Positions 34,883 through 43,214 of a stretch of DNA of 64,000 nt are shown here, in pieces (within the stretch, counting starts at the first letter, position 1; each line of letters begins with the position of its first letter). Under the pieces are notes generated by a model. It had not been told where the DNA came from. It did not search any database and saw only the letters and a program-made list of their open reading frames with translations. Origin of the DNA: Meiothermus sp. (GTDB taxonomy: Bacteria; Deinococcota; Deinococci; Deinococcales; Thermaceae); the NCBI GenBank assembly GCA_026004095.1, contig BPIL01000007.1:92608-156607 (forward strand), written 5' to 3'. The position numbers were made by a program, and so were the translations under genes.

Positions 34883-34905
34883 CACCTAGCAGGGTTTTTT
34901 GCCGA

Positions 34906-34920
34906 ACCGCTTGTAGCGGT
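34906..34920 (+). terminator. possible weak glnA terminator hairpin
   Basis: Six-bp stem ACCGCT/AGCGGT with a three-base loop, 24 bases after the glnA stop. A T run precedes rather than follows it, so termination is doubtful. Confidence 0.35.
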
Positions 34921-34972
34921 GGTCTTACTAAAACCAGTCAATGCCACTCCACCTAAAGGAGGATGCGCGGGC

Positions 34973-34988
34973 CCTGACCTGGGTCAGG
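34973..34988. promoter_or_regulatory. palindrome CCTGACC-TG-GGTCAGG
   Basis: Perfect 7-bp arms with a two-base centre, in the glnA-IS gap. The core CTGACC/GGTCAG recurs in a longer palindrome before livH (37624-37645), which suggests a shared regulator. Before the insertion sequence arrived, this site would have been only about 150 bases upstream of the livJ promoter. Confidence 0.45.
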
Positions 34989-35053
34989 AATCACACAAAG
35001 CACATAATCTTGCATTTTTATCAGGGTTGTGTAGGCTCATATTGGCTGGTCAG

Positions 35054-35062
35054 CAAAACATC
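35054..35062. repeat. target-site duplication, left copy
   Basis: The nonamer CAAAACATC is directly next to the left inverted repeat of the insertion sequence and is repeated exactly at 36207-36215 on the other side. Confidence 0.88.
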
Positions 35063-36206
35063 CAGACTTGACCGATATACAGCCCTTGGGGTAGAGAAAG
35101 ATCATGACTCTGCGCCAGGCGCTATCCCAGGTCCCGGACCCTCGGGCCCACAACCGGCAGTACCCCCTTTGGGGCCTTCTGGCCCTCATCCTGGTGGCCT
35201 TCCTGAGCCGCGTGGACTCCCTGCGCGGCGTGGAACGCTTTGCCCGCGCCAACCCCCACCTCTTGCCCCACCTGGGCCTGCGCAAGGCCCCAGGCCACAC
35301 CGCCATCACCCTTCTCCTTCACCGCCTGGATCCTGAGAAGCTCCAGGCGGCCCTTGGCCAGGTCTTCCCCGAAGCCGACCTTGGGGAGGTCCTGGTGGTG
35401 GACGGGAAGCACCTGCGGGGAAGCGGCAAGGGGAAAAGCCCCCAGGTCAAGCTGGTGGAGGTCCTGGCCCTGCACCTCCATACCACCCTGGCCCAGGCCC
35501 GGGCGGAAGGGAGGGAGGAGAAGGCCTTCCTGGAGCTTCTGGACCGTTTGGAGGCGAGGGAGCTGGAGGGCAAGGTGGTGGTGGGGGACGCGGGGTACCT
35601 GTACCCTGAGGTGGCGGCCCGGGTGCGGAAAAAAGGGGGGACTATCTCTTGGTCCTGAAGGGGAACCAGGGGGAACTTTTGGAGTGGGCCCTGGAGGTGT
35701 TCAAGGGGATGGCGGGAAGGCGTCTTCCCGGGGAGACGGAGGCGACCTGGAGTGGGGTGCGGGACGGGGAGGTGTGGACCTACCGGGTTTGGGCTTCCCC
35801 CTACCTGCCGGAAGAGGTGCGGGCCTTCCCTGGGGCCAGGCAGGTGGTGCGGCTTTGGCGGGAGGTGAGGCACAAGGGGACGGGGGAGGTGCGGCGGACG
35901 GTGAGCTACGCCCTCACCAGCCTGGGGCCGGAGGTAGCGGACGCAAAGCGGCTGGGGAGCCTGTTGCTTTCCCGCTGGGAGGTGGAGAACCGGTCTTTCT
36001 GGGTGCGGGACGTGTGCTTTGGGGAGGATGCCTGTCAGGTGCGGGGGGTGGGGGCGTGGGCGCTAGCGGTGCTGCGGGCCTTCCTGGTCTCCATGCTTCA
36101 CCGAGAGGGGGTGAGGGAGAAGAAGGCAGCCCTAGAAATCTTCTCCTTCAACCCCCTCTCCGCCCTGCGCTTCCTGGGGCTCTATGCGGCATAGCGGTCA
36201 AGTCTG
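35063..36206 (+). mobile_element. ISAs1-family insertion sequence
   Basis: A 1144-bp element bounded by perfect 12-bp terminal inverted repeats, CAGACTTGACCG (35063-35074) and CGGTCAAGTCTG (36195-36206), and flanked by identical 9-bp direct repeats. It holds one transposase region in two overlapping frames. The intact ends and exact duplication indicate a fairly recent insertion. Its base composition differs from the host: the hexamer CTCGAG, very common in neighbouring genes, is not seen inside it. It landed between glnA and livJ, about 17 bases upstream of the livJ -35 box. Confidence 0.93.
35104..36194 (+). CDS. ISAs1-family transposase, two frames joined by a -1 shift
   Basis: The N-terminal frame (35104-35658) has the ISAs1/H-repeat opening VPDPRAHNRQYPLWGLLALIL and a first catalytic Asp in LVVDGKHLRGSGKG. 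It then runs into a stop. The C-terminal part continues in the -1 frame, as DYLLVLKGNQGELL, through the DDE-region segment SRWEVENRSFWVRD and ends at 36194. The shift falls at a run AAAAAAGGGGGG (35630-35641). Joined, the product would be about 363 aa, the normal family length. It is either a one-base loss that killed the gene or slippage that makes an active enzyme. Confidence 0.85.
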
Positions 36207-36215
36207 CAAAACATC
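36207..36215. repeat. target-site duplication, right copy
   Basis: Second copy of CAAAACATC, immediately after the right inverted repeat and identical to 35054-35062. Confidence 0.88.
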
Positions 36216-36223
36216 CCCCCAGA

Positions 36224-36254
36224 TTGACACAGCGCTGCATGGGTTGGGTAAAAT
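36224..36254 (+). promoter_or_regulatory. probable livJ promoter
   Basis: TTGACA (36224-36229) and TAAAAT (36249-36254) are separated by 19 bases, longer than ideal. The livJ ATG follows at 36302. The -35 box is 18 bases from the end of the insertion sequence. Confidence 0.5.
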
Positions 36255-36301
36255 AGGCCAGCCAGCTAAGGCTAACTTGTTGTTCTTCAGGAGGAATCGG
36301 C

Positions 36302-37462
36302 ATGAAAAAGCTCGCAATTCTAGCACTGGGCGCATTGGCTCTGGGTGCAGCCTCGGCCCAGTCCAACGTGATCAAGATCGCTTCGGTCTCGCCCCTGTCC
36401 GGGCCCCAGTCGGGTCTGGGCACTGCCATTGCGCAGGGTGCGCAGATGGCCATCGAGGACGCCCAGGCCCGCTTCCAGCAGCTTGGCTTCCAGCTCCAGT
36501 TCGCCCCCCAGGACGACCAGGCCAACCCCGACGTGGGCGTGGCTGTGGCCCGTCGTATCGTCAACGACCCCGACCTTTTGGGAATCGTAGGTCACTTGAA
36601 CTCAGGTGTAGCCATTCCAGCCTCGGAGATTTATAAAGACACCAACCTGGTGATGGTCTCCCCGGCCAACACCAACCCCCGCGTGACCGACCGCGGCTAC
36701 CTGAGCGTCAACCGCATTTGCGGCCGCGACGACGTGCAGGGCCCGGTGGGCGCCGAGTACGCTGTTAGGATACTCAAGCGCAACCGCCTGTTCGTGATCC
36801 ACGACAAGACCCCCTACGGCCAGGGCCTCGCCGAAGCCTTCGCTGCCCGCGCCAGGGAGCTGGGTGCCACCGTTGTGGCCCTGGTGGGCACCGAGGAAGC
36901 CTCCAACTTCCAGCCCCTGATCCTCCAGATGCGCGCCCAGCGCCCCGACCTGGTCTACTACGGCGGCATCTACGACAAGGGCGGCGTGCTGGTCAAGCAG
37001 ATGCGCGAGCGCGGCATTACCGCCACCTTCATGGGCGGCGACGGTCTGGACGCCTCCGACCTGGTCAAGATCGCTGGATCGGCCTCTAAGGGTGTGCTCT
37101 TCACCACCACCGCCGGCCCCATCAGCACCCTGCCCAAGGCCGCGGCCTTTGCCCAGCGCTACAAAGCCAAGTTTGGTAAAGACCCCGAGGCCTACGCAGT
37201 CTACGCCTACGATTCGGCCAACGTGATCCTGGCTGGCCTCGAGGCTGCCATCAAAGCCAACAACGGCCGCAAGCCCACCCGTGAGCAGGTTGCCCGCGCG
37301 GTGCGCGAGGTCAAGATGGACGGCCTCACCGGTCGCATTGAATTTGACAACAAAGGTGACCGCAAGCTTTCCGATTACTACGTCGTAGGCTTGAAAGAGG
37401 CCAAGTACCCCGGTGAGGTGCTGCGGGTGATTCAGTTCGCACCCCCGGCTGCCCGCCAGTAA
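36302..37462 (+). CDS. branched-chain amino acid ABC transporter, substrate-binding protein
   Basis: LivJ/LivK-type binding protein (386 aa) for leucine, isoleucine, valine or related amino acids or amides. A signal peptide (MKKLAILALGALALGAASAQ) is followed by IKIASVSPLSGPQSGLGTAIAQGAQMAIEDA, the LLGIVGHLNSGVAIPAS ligand-binding region and HDKTPYGQGLAEAF. AGGAGG lies six bases before the ATG. It is cut off from livHMGF by a strong terminator, so the abundant binding protein can be made in excess of the membrane components. Confidence 0.92.
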   Translation: MKKLAILALGALALGAASAQSNVIKIASVSPLSGPQSGLGTAIAQGAQMAIEDAQARFQQLGFQLQFAPQDDQANPDVGVAVARRIVNDPDLLGIVGHLNSGVAIPASEIYKDTNLVMVSPANTNPRVTDRGYLSVNRICGRDDVQGPVGAEYAVRILKRNRLFVIHDKTPYGQGLAEAFAARARELGATVVALVGTEEASNFQPLILQMRAQRPDLVYYGGIYDKGGVLVKQMRERGITATFMGGDGLDASDLVKIAGSASKGVLFTTTAGPISTLPKAAAFAQRYKAKFGKDPEAYAVYAYDSANVILAGLEAAIKANNGRKPTREQVARAVREVKMDGLTGRIEFDNKGDRKLSDYYVVGLKEAKYPGEVLRVIQFAPPAARQ

Positions 37463-37483
37463 GGTTGTTTATCCGCTCAAGAG

Positions 37484-37511
37484 GCCCCCGCTTACGCGGG
37501 GGCTTTTTGTT
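37484..37511 (+). terminator. Rho-independent terminator of livJ
   Basis: Perfect 8-bp stem GCCCCCGC/GCGGGGGC with loop TTAC, followed by TTTTTGTT, 21 bases after the livJ stop. Confidence 0.93.
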
Positions 37512-37623
37512 GACTTGCCCTATAGCCGACCCTTATAGCTTTCCAGGGAAACCCTCCGGCGCGATGCACAGAAACCTCCAGCTCCAGCCGGGCGGCTCTG
37601 GGTTTTTGATGGAAATATCAAGG

Positions 37624-37645
37624 AAACTGACCCAATGGTCAGTTT
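37624..37645. promoter_or_regulatory. 22-bp palindromic operator before livH
   Basis: Perfect 9-bp arms AAACTGACC and GGTCAGTTT around CAAT. It sits 29 bases upstream of a good -35 box. The size and symmetry fit a TetR-type operator, but the regulator is not encoded nearby. It shares its CTGACC/GGTCAG core with the palindrome at 34973-34988. The rest of the 326-base livJ-livH gap holds the livJ terminator, the livH promoter and no gene. Confidence 0.6.
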
Positions 37646-37673
37646 TGTCCAAATTTTCAGCATTGCCAACCCG

Positions 37674-37702
37674 TTGCCAGGTTGGTTTGCAACCTATATA
37701 CT
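37674..37702 (+). promoter_or_regulatory. livH operon promoter
   Basis: TTGCCA (37674-37679) and TATACT (37697-37702) are separated by exactly 17 bases. A second possible -10, TATAAT, lies at 37762-37767, closer to the gene but without a clear -35. Confidence 0.72.
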
Positions 37703-37788
37703 CTGGCAGGCTAAAGCTGGAAAAGAACGCGCGCTTATATGAGTTTTTATGCGTGCGTTCGTATAATCATAAAGACTAGGAGGTTTAC

Positions 37789-38769
37789 TTGACGGTTGCA
37801 GATCTGTTTGCCATCCTGCCACAAACCCTGCTCGAGGGTCTGCTCTTGGGGTTCGTGTACGCCATGGTGGCCCTGGGATACACCATGGTGTATGGGGTGC
37901 TGGGGCTGATTAATTTTGCCCACTCCGAGGTGTTCATGATCGGGGCGGTGATTGGCCTCGAGGTCTTCCGCTTCTGGGGCAATCCCGAATCACCGGTGAT
38001 CGCCAATCCGTTTGTGCTGCTCTTGGTGGCCCTGATTTTTGCCGCGGTGGGTTCGGGCATCATGGCTGTTCTGGTTGAGCGCTTCGCTTACCGGCCCCTG
38101 CGCAAGCGGGGCAGCAAAAACATCCTGGTGCCCATGATCACGGCCATTGGGGTCTCGTTTTTGCTGCAAGACCTAACCCGTATCTACGCCGCGCTGCGCC
38201 ACAATGAGTTCAACATGCAGTACCGTACCTACGACGCTCTGAACCAGACCTTTGAGCTGCCCTTTCAGACCATCATTCAGGTCAAGGGCATCATCATCAT
38301 CGTGGTCTCCATCCTGATGCTCATCGGGCTCACCTACCTGGTCAACCGCACCAAGCTGGGCAAGGCCATCCGGGCTGTCTCACAGGATATACAGACGGCC
38401 TCCCTGATGGGCATCAACCCCGACGTGATTATCTCGCGCACCTTTTTGATCGGGGGTTCGCTGGGCGGGGTGGCGGGGGTTTTGTTTGGCCTGCTCTACA
38501 CCAACGTAACCCCCTACTCCGGGGTGCTGCCAGGGCTCAAAGCCTTTACCTCGGCGGTGCTGGGGGGCATCGGTAACATCCCCGGTGCAATGGTCGGGGG
38601 GCTTATTCTGGGCCAGCTCGAGACCCTCTCGGGTACCTACCTGCCCTTTCTAACCAACGGCAACTTTGGCACCGAATACAAAGATGTGTTTGCTTTCCTG
38701 ACCCTAGTGCTGCTGTTGCTGTTCAGACCACAAGGCATCTTTGGTCAGAATGTGAGTGAGAAGGTATGA
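37789..38769 (+). CDS. livH: branched-chain amino acid ABC transporter permease LivH
   Basis: Inner-membrane permease (326 aa) with about eight hydrophobic helices. The opening LLEGLLLGFVYAMVALGYTMVYGVLGLINFAHSEVFMIGA is diagnostic of LivH, and the coupling region RAVSQDIQTASLMGINPD is present. The start is TTG, with TAGGAGG five bases before it. It overlaps livM by 4 bases, so the permease pair is translationally coupled. Confidence 0.95.
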   Translation: MTVADLFAILPQTLLEGLLLGFVYAMVALGYTMVYGVLGLINFAHSEVFMIGAVIGLEVFRFWGNPESPVIANPFVLLLVALIFAAVGSGIMAVLVERFAYRPLRKRGSKNILVPMITAIGVSFLLQDLTRIYAALRHNEFNMQYRTYDALNQTFELPFQTIIQVKGIIIIVVSILMLIGLTYLVNRTKLGKAIRAVSQDIQTASLMGINPDVIISRTFLIGGSLGGVAGVLFGLLYTNVTPYSGVLPGLKAFTSAVLGGIGNIPGAMVGGLILGQLETLSGTYLPFLTNGNFGTEYKDVFAFLTLVLLLLFRPQGIFGQNVSEKV

Positions 38770-40199
38770 GCCCATTCATGCTTCCTTTTACCGTGGCCTT
38801 CACGGCCCTCTCCGTGCTTGGGGCCTTTCTAGCACCTGAAAATGGGCTAGCCAACCTGGCCGTGCTGGTATCGGTGGGCTTGGTCAGTTTGGGCAAGCTA
38901 CCTACTGCCTGGCGCTCAGGTCTCCTGGCCGTGCTGGCCCTGGCGCTCACCATCCTGCTGCGGCTTAACCCCAACGACAAACTGGCCTTTTATGGCCTGC
39001 TGGGGGTACTGGTGGCAGCCTTCTTGCTGCCCAATCTGAGCAAGCTGATACGCATTGCTTTGGCCCTGGCCATCCTGTTTATTGCCGTGCCCATTGCGGG
39101 TCTTACCAACTCCTTCCTGTTCGAGCTGGGCATCCAGATCGGGATTTTTGCGGCGCTGGCTTTGGGTCTCAATGTGGTGGTGGGGCAGGCCGGGCTGTTA
39201 GATCTGGGTTTCGCAGCTTTCTTCGCCATTGGGGCCTACACCTGGGGCATTTTCGGCTCACCGCAGGCCGCCCAGTTCATCCCCGGCTACCCCGCAGAGG
39301 GCCTGCCGGGCAACTACCTCTACCTATTCATGGCCCTGGCAGTTATAACAGCAGCCATTACCGGGGTGCTCATCGGGCTGCCGGCCCTGCGCTTGCGGGG
39401 CGACTACCTGGCGATCGTGACCCTGGGCCTGGGTGAGGTGGTGCGGGTTTTTGCCAACAACCTCGATAAGCCCCTCAACATCACCAACGGCCCCCAGGGC
39501 ATCACCCCGATCAACCAACCGGAGGTGGGGCCGCTTGCCGAGTTCCTGCGGGCCATTGGGGCCGAACGCCTGTATGGTCGACCCATTGACGAACCCATTG
39601 CCTATGCGTTCTTCTTCTACCTGCTGGTGCTGGTGGTCATCGGCATTGTGGTGCTGGTTAACATCCGGCTGGCCAACTCCCGCTTCGGACGGGCCTGGGT
39701 AGCCATCCGCGAGGATGAAATTGCCGCCAAGGCCATGGGCATTCCACTCCTACCCACCAAGCTGCTGGCTTTCGCCACCGGCGCGGCCTTCTCCGGTGCG
39801 ATGGGGGCCATTTTCGCCGCCAAGCAGACCTTCGTAAGCCCCGAGTCCTTTACCCTGCAAGCCTCCATTAATATTCTGGCCTTTGTCATTCTGGGCGGCA
39901 TGGGCTCCATCGGTGGCGCGGTGGTGGGTGCGGCAGCGGTCACGGTGCTCAACATCGGCATCCTCAAGGACTTCTCCGACCTCCTGAACACCTGGCGGCA
40001 GACCGGGGTGACCATCCTGGGCTACAACATGGCCAACCTGCCACCCCAGCTCAACCCCGCCAAGTACGAGCGCCTGGTCTTCGGTTTGATTCTGATTCTG
40101 ATGATGATCTTCAGGCCCGAGGGGCTTATACCCGAGCAAAGACACCGGGCCGAGCTACAAGAAGCCCGTCAGGAAGCCAAGGAAGGCGGTGGCAAATGA
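38766..40199 (+). CDS. livM: branched-chain amino acid ABC transporter permease LivM
   Basis: Second permease (477 aa). The conserved LivM core begins near residue 120 (FAALALGLNVVVGQAGLLDLGFAAFFAIGAYTWG) and includes RLRGDYLAIVTLGLGEVVRV and the coupling motif REDEIAAKAMGI. About 110 extra N-terminal residues with further hydrophobic helices make it longer than the shorter LivM type, as in some other bacteria. It overlaps both livH and livG by 4 bases. Confidence 0.94.
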   Translation: MSPFMLPFTVAFTALSVLGAFLAPENGLANLAVLVSVGLVSLGKLPTAWRSGLLAVLALALTILLRLNPNDKLAFYGLLGVLVAAFLLPNLSKLIRIALALAILFIAVPIAGLTNSFLFELGIQIGIFAALALGLNVVVGQAGLLDLGFAAFFAIGAYTWGIFGSPQAAQFIPGYPAEGLPGNYLYLFMALAVITAAITGVLIGLPALRLRGDYLAIVTLGLGEVVRVFANNLDKPLNITNGPQGITPINQPEVGPLAEFLRAIGAERLYGRPIDEPIAYAFFFYLLVLVVIGIVVLVNIRLANSRFGRAWVAIREDEIAAKAMGIPLLPTKLLAFATGAAFSGAMGAIFAAKQTFVSPESFTLQASINILAFVILGGMGSIGGAVVGAAAVTVLNIGILKDFSDLLNTWRQTGVTILGYNMANLPPQLNPAKYERLVFGLILILMMIFRPEGLIPEQRHRAELQEARQEAKEGGGK

Positions 40200-41002
40200 G
40201 CGAACTCGCCCTGGATGTACAAAACGCCACCAAAAAGTTTGGCGGCTTGGTGGCGGTCAACAACGTGAGCCTACAGGTACGCCCCAGAGAAATCTTCTCG
40301 GTGATCGGCCCCAACGGGGCCGGCAAGACCACCTTTTTCAACCTGCTGACCGGAATTTACAAGCCCGACACCGGCAAGGTGGTGTTCTTTGGCAAGGACA
40401 TTACCGGCTACTCCCCGGATAGGGTGGCCCGCACCGGCATTGGCCGCACCTTCCAGAACATCCGGCTGTTCAAGGCCATGACCGTGCTGGAGAACGTGTT
40501 GGTGGGGCACCACAGCCTCACCCATCAGAGCTATCTGGACGTGCTGTTGCATACGCCGCGATTCCATGCCTCGGAGCGGAAGGCGAAAGCGCGGGCCATG
40601 GAGCTGCTGGCCTACATGAACCTGGACAAGCGGGCCGAAGAGCTGGCCTCGGGGCTTTCGTATGGGGAGCAGCGCCGCCTCGAGATCGCCCGGGCCCTGG
40701 CCCTGGAGCCCAGGCTGTTGTTTCTGGACGAACCGGCAGCCGGCATGAACGAGCAGGAGACCGAAGACCTCAAGGTGCGGGTGCGCAAGCTGCGCGACGA
40801 CCTGGGTCTGACCATCGTGCTGATCGAGCACGACATGGCTATGGTAATGAGCATCTCGGATCGGATTGCGGTGCTCGAGTACGGCTCCAAGATTGCTGAG
40901 GGGCTACCCGCTGAGATCCGGAGCAACCCTCGGGTTATCGAGGCCTATTTGGGCAAAGGTGCCGCCGGGCAGGCTGGAGGGGGTACCCATGCCTCTGCTT
41001 GA
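40196..41002 (+). CDS. livG: branched-chain amino acid ABC transporter ATPase LivG
   Basis: ABC ATPase (268 aa): Walker A GPNGAGKTT, the LivG-specific ARTGIGRTFQNIRLF, signature LSYGEQRRLEIARAL, Walker B LLFLDEPAAGMN and switch His in LIEHDMAMVM. It drives import by LivH/LivM together with LivF. It overlaps livM by 4 bases and livF by 14 bases. Confidence 0.95.
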   Translation: MSELALDVQNATKKFGGLVAVNNVSLQVRPREIFSVIGPNGAGKTTFFNLLTGIYKPDTGKVVFFGKDITGYSPDRVARTGIGRTFQNIRLFKAMTVLENVLVGHHSLTHQSYLDVLLHTPRFHASERKAKARAMELLAYMNLDKRAEELASGLSYGEQRRLEIARALALEPRLLFLDEPAAGMNEQETEDLKVRVRKLRDDLGLTIVLIEHDMAMVMSISDRIAVLEYGSKIAEGLPAEIRSNPRVIEAYLGKGAAGQAGGGTHASA

Positions 41003-41702
41003 AGTCAAGGACATCCACACCTACTACGGCCATATCCACGCGCTTAAGGGCGTCTCGCTCACGGTTGAGGAGGGTGAGATCGTGACCCTGATTGGCGCCA
41101 ACGGCGCGGGCAAGAGCACCACCCTGCGCACCATCAGCGGGATGAACAAGCCCCGCAAGGGCGAGGTGGTGTACCGGGGCAACCCCATCCACAAGCTGCC
41201 CGCCGATAAGATTGTGGGGCTGGGCATTGGGCACGTGCCCGAAGGGCGGCGCATCTTCCCGCGCATGACGGTGGAGGAGAACCTGGATATGGGCGGCTTT
41301 CTCATCCGCGACCCCAAAGTGGTGCAGGAGCGCAAGGAGCAGGCCTTCACCCTCTTCCCCCGCCTGGCTGAGCGCCGCAACCAGAAGGGGGGCACGCTTT
41401 CGGGTGGCGAGCAGCAGATGCTGGCCATTGGCCGCGCCCTGATGCAAGACCCCAAGCTGCTGCTGATGGACGAGCCCTCGATGGGCCTGGCCCCGGTGCT
41501 GGTGGATTTTATCTTCGAGATCATCCAGAAGCTCAACCAGCAGGGCAAAACCATTCTGCTGGTAGAGCAGAACGCCCGGCTGGCCTTGCAGATTGCCCAC
41601 CGGGGCTATGTGTTGCAGACCGGTCAGCTCACCATGAGCGGCCCGGCTAAGGAGCTGGCAGCCCGGCCCGAGATTCAGGAAGCCTACCTGGGTGGCCACT
41701 AG
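40989..41702 (+). CDS. livF: branched-chain amino acid ABC transporter ATPase LivF
   Basis: Second ABC ATPase (237 aa): Walker A GANGAGKST, signature LSGGEQQMLAIGRAL, Walker B LLLMDEPSMGLAP and LVEQNARLALQIA. The start ATG at 40989 lies inside the end of livG and has GGAGGGGG upstream. The open frame extending back to 40866 is a shadow of livG. Confidence 0.95.
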   Translation: MPLLEVKDIHTYYGHIHALKGVSLTVEEGEIVTLIGANGAGKSTTLRTISGMNKPRKGEVVYRGNPIHKLPADKIVGLGIGHVPEGRRIFPRMTVEENLDMGGFLIRDPKVVQERKEQAFTLFPRLAERRNQKGGTLSGGEQQMLAIGRALMQDPKLLLMDEPSMGLAPVLVDFIFEIIQKLNQQGKTILLVEQNARLALQIAHRGYVLQTGQLTMSGPAKELAARPEIQEAYLGGH

Positions 41703-41719
41703 CCTTAGAGGAGCGACCT

Positions 41720-42064
41720 ATGAAAACCAAGTATGCCCAGTCCGCCAGTCTGAGGGGCCTCGAGGTGCCCGGCGCGGTGCTGCGCCCTTTTGCCGGTGAG
41801 CATCTGATGCTGCTGCGGGCCGAGGGGAAAGCAGGCTCGCCCCTGGCCGCCCACGCCCACCCCCACGAGCAGATCACCCTGGTGGTCTCGGGGCGGCTGC
41901 GCATGCGGGTTGGGGAGGAGTGGCTCGAGCTCGGCGCAGGTGACCTGGTGCACGTTCCCTCCAACGTGGAGCACGAGGTGCTTTTCCTTGAGGACAGCGT
42001 GGTGTTTGACGCCTTTCACCCGGTGCGGCAGGATTTGCTCGAGCGGCTCGAGGCCCAAAAATAG
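41720..42064 (+). CDS. cupin-domain protein
   Basis: Small single-domain cupin (114 aa). Metal-binding motif 1 is AAHAHPHEQITLVVSGRLRMRVG, with two His and Glu/Gln ligands, and motif 2 is the PSNVEHEVLF region with the second His. It follows livF by 17 bases and precedes a GNAT gene by 4 bases, so it is probably read from the liv operon. The substrate or ligand is unknown. Confidence 0.82.
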   Translation: MKTKYAQSASLRGLEVPGAVLRPFAGEHLMLLRAEGKAGSPLAAHAHPHEQITLVVSGRLRMRVGEEWLELGAGDLVHVPSNVEHEVLFLEDSVVFDAFHPVRQDLLERLEAQK

Positions 42065-42068
42065 TTCC

Positions 42069-42614
42069 ATGCAGCAGGAGGTCACCACCTACTACCTGGA
42101 GATGCGCGCCCCCCATGAACTACGCCCCAAGCGCGTTGAGATGGAGGGGTTGCAGCTTATCAAAGCCGAAATTCCCAGCGCCGAGTTGCAGCACTTCCTC
42201 TACCGCAGCGTGGGCGGCAACTGGTACTGGTACGAAAAGGCCGACTGGACATACCAGCAGTGGCTCGAGTACGCCCAGAACCCCCACCTGCACACCTGGG
42301 TGCTGCTGCTAAAAGGTACGCCAGCGGGTTACTTTCAGCTCGAGGTACAACCGGACAGCCAGGTGCAGATCGTGTATTTCGGTCTACTGCCGCAGTTTAG
42401 CGGGATGGGGCTGGGGGGCCACTTGCTAACCTGTGCGCTCGAGGAAGCCTGGCGGTTGGGGGCGAAAAGGGTCTGGGTGCATACCTGCTCCCTGGATAGC
42501 CCAGCCGCCCTGGCTAACTACCAGGCCAGGGGTATGCGGCTCTACAGAACCGAGACCCAGCTAATGGAGATCCCCGACCAAACCCCTGGCCCCTGGCCCG
42601 GGGCTTATGGCTAG
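42069..42614 (+). CDS. GNAT-family N-acetyltransferase
   Basis: Acetyltransferase (181 aa). The acetyl-CoA binding region is YFGLLPQFSGMGLGGHLLTCALEEAWRLGAKRVWVHTCSLDSPAALANYQARGM, with a Q/R-x-x-G-x-G-like loop (FSGMGLGG). The N-terminal third (YLEMRAPHELRPKRVEMEG) resembles GNAT proteins of unknown substrate. The start at ATG 42069 is 4 bases after the cupin stop, so the two are coupled. It overlaps the convergent DUF1232 gene by 4 bases. Confidence 0.82.
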   Translation: MQQEVTTYYLEMRAPHELRPKRVEMEGLQLIKAEIPSAELQHFLYRSVGGNWYWYEKADWTYQQWLEYAQNPHLHTWVLLLKGTPAGYFQLEVQPDSQVQIVYFGLLPQFSGMGLGGHLLTCALEEAWRLGAKRVWVHTCSLDSPAALANYQARGMRLYRTETQLMEIPDQTPGPWPGAYG

Positions 42615-42988
42615 CTGGGCGACGGCTCGCCAAACCACTCATCCGCCTTGCGCCGGGCCTCTTCCTTGATCGCAGGGGTAATGTGGGCGGCTACCGTAGC
42701 GATGGCCGCCAGCAGAACGCTCAAATCGTCGGTAAAGCCCACCAGCGGGGCCAGATCGGCCACCAGATCGAAGGGCAGAAGGAAGTAAGCCAGCGCCCCC
42801 ACAATGGTGCGCTTGGCCCAGGCCGGGGTCTCCGGGCGCTTTAGGGTGTAGTACAGCCAGAGCGCTTTTTCCACCACCTCGCGGCCTGCTTTGCGGGCGA
42901 ACCAGCGCAGTTTGCGCCAGAAAGCGGCCTCGCTGTAGCGCTCAGTGGGTTGGATGGGCACGGCCTCGATCTGCTGTAATTCCCCCAT
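42611..42988 (-). CDS. DUF1232 (YkvA-type) membrane protein
   Basis: Protein of 125 aa with the DUF1232 core PAWAKRTIVGALAYFLLPFDLVADLAPLVGFTDDLSVLLAAI (about residues 57-98), containing one or two membrane helices and the conserved P-x-D-x-x-D-x-x-P/G pattern. Function is unknown in all members I know of. GAGGAGGGG precedes the ATG. Confidence 0.85.
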   Translation of the reverse strand: MGELQQIEAVPIQPTERYSEAAFWRKLRWFARKAGREVVEKALWLYYTLKRPETPAWAKRTIVGALAYFLLPFDLVADLAPLVGFTDDLSVLLAAIATVAAHITPAIKEEARRKADEWFGEPSPS

Positions 42989-43214
42989 AAAACCCCTCCT
43001 CTAAATGGTAGCAACACCTCGACCAGATGGATGAGCCGGGCTTAAGAATGTAAGCCAAGCTGCAAGATCGGGCCCCCTCTTTTCCTTATGCTAACCTCGT
43101 CTTACAAGCAGCGTTTACCTGCAACTCGGATGCCAGAGCAGTTCCCTTTCTTTGGAACCTTGCCAAGTCCTGTGGGCCGACGTTGCAGGCAGCGACTGCA
43201 AAGGAGGAATAAAC

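Noticed and set aside
37465..37779. 104-codon frame between livJ and livH
   Set aside because: It runs through the livJ terminator and the livH promoter and operator and has no protein-like features.
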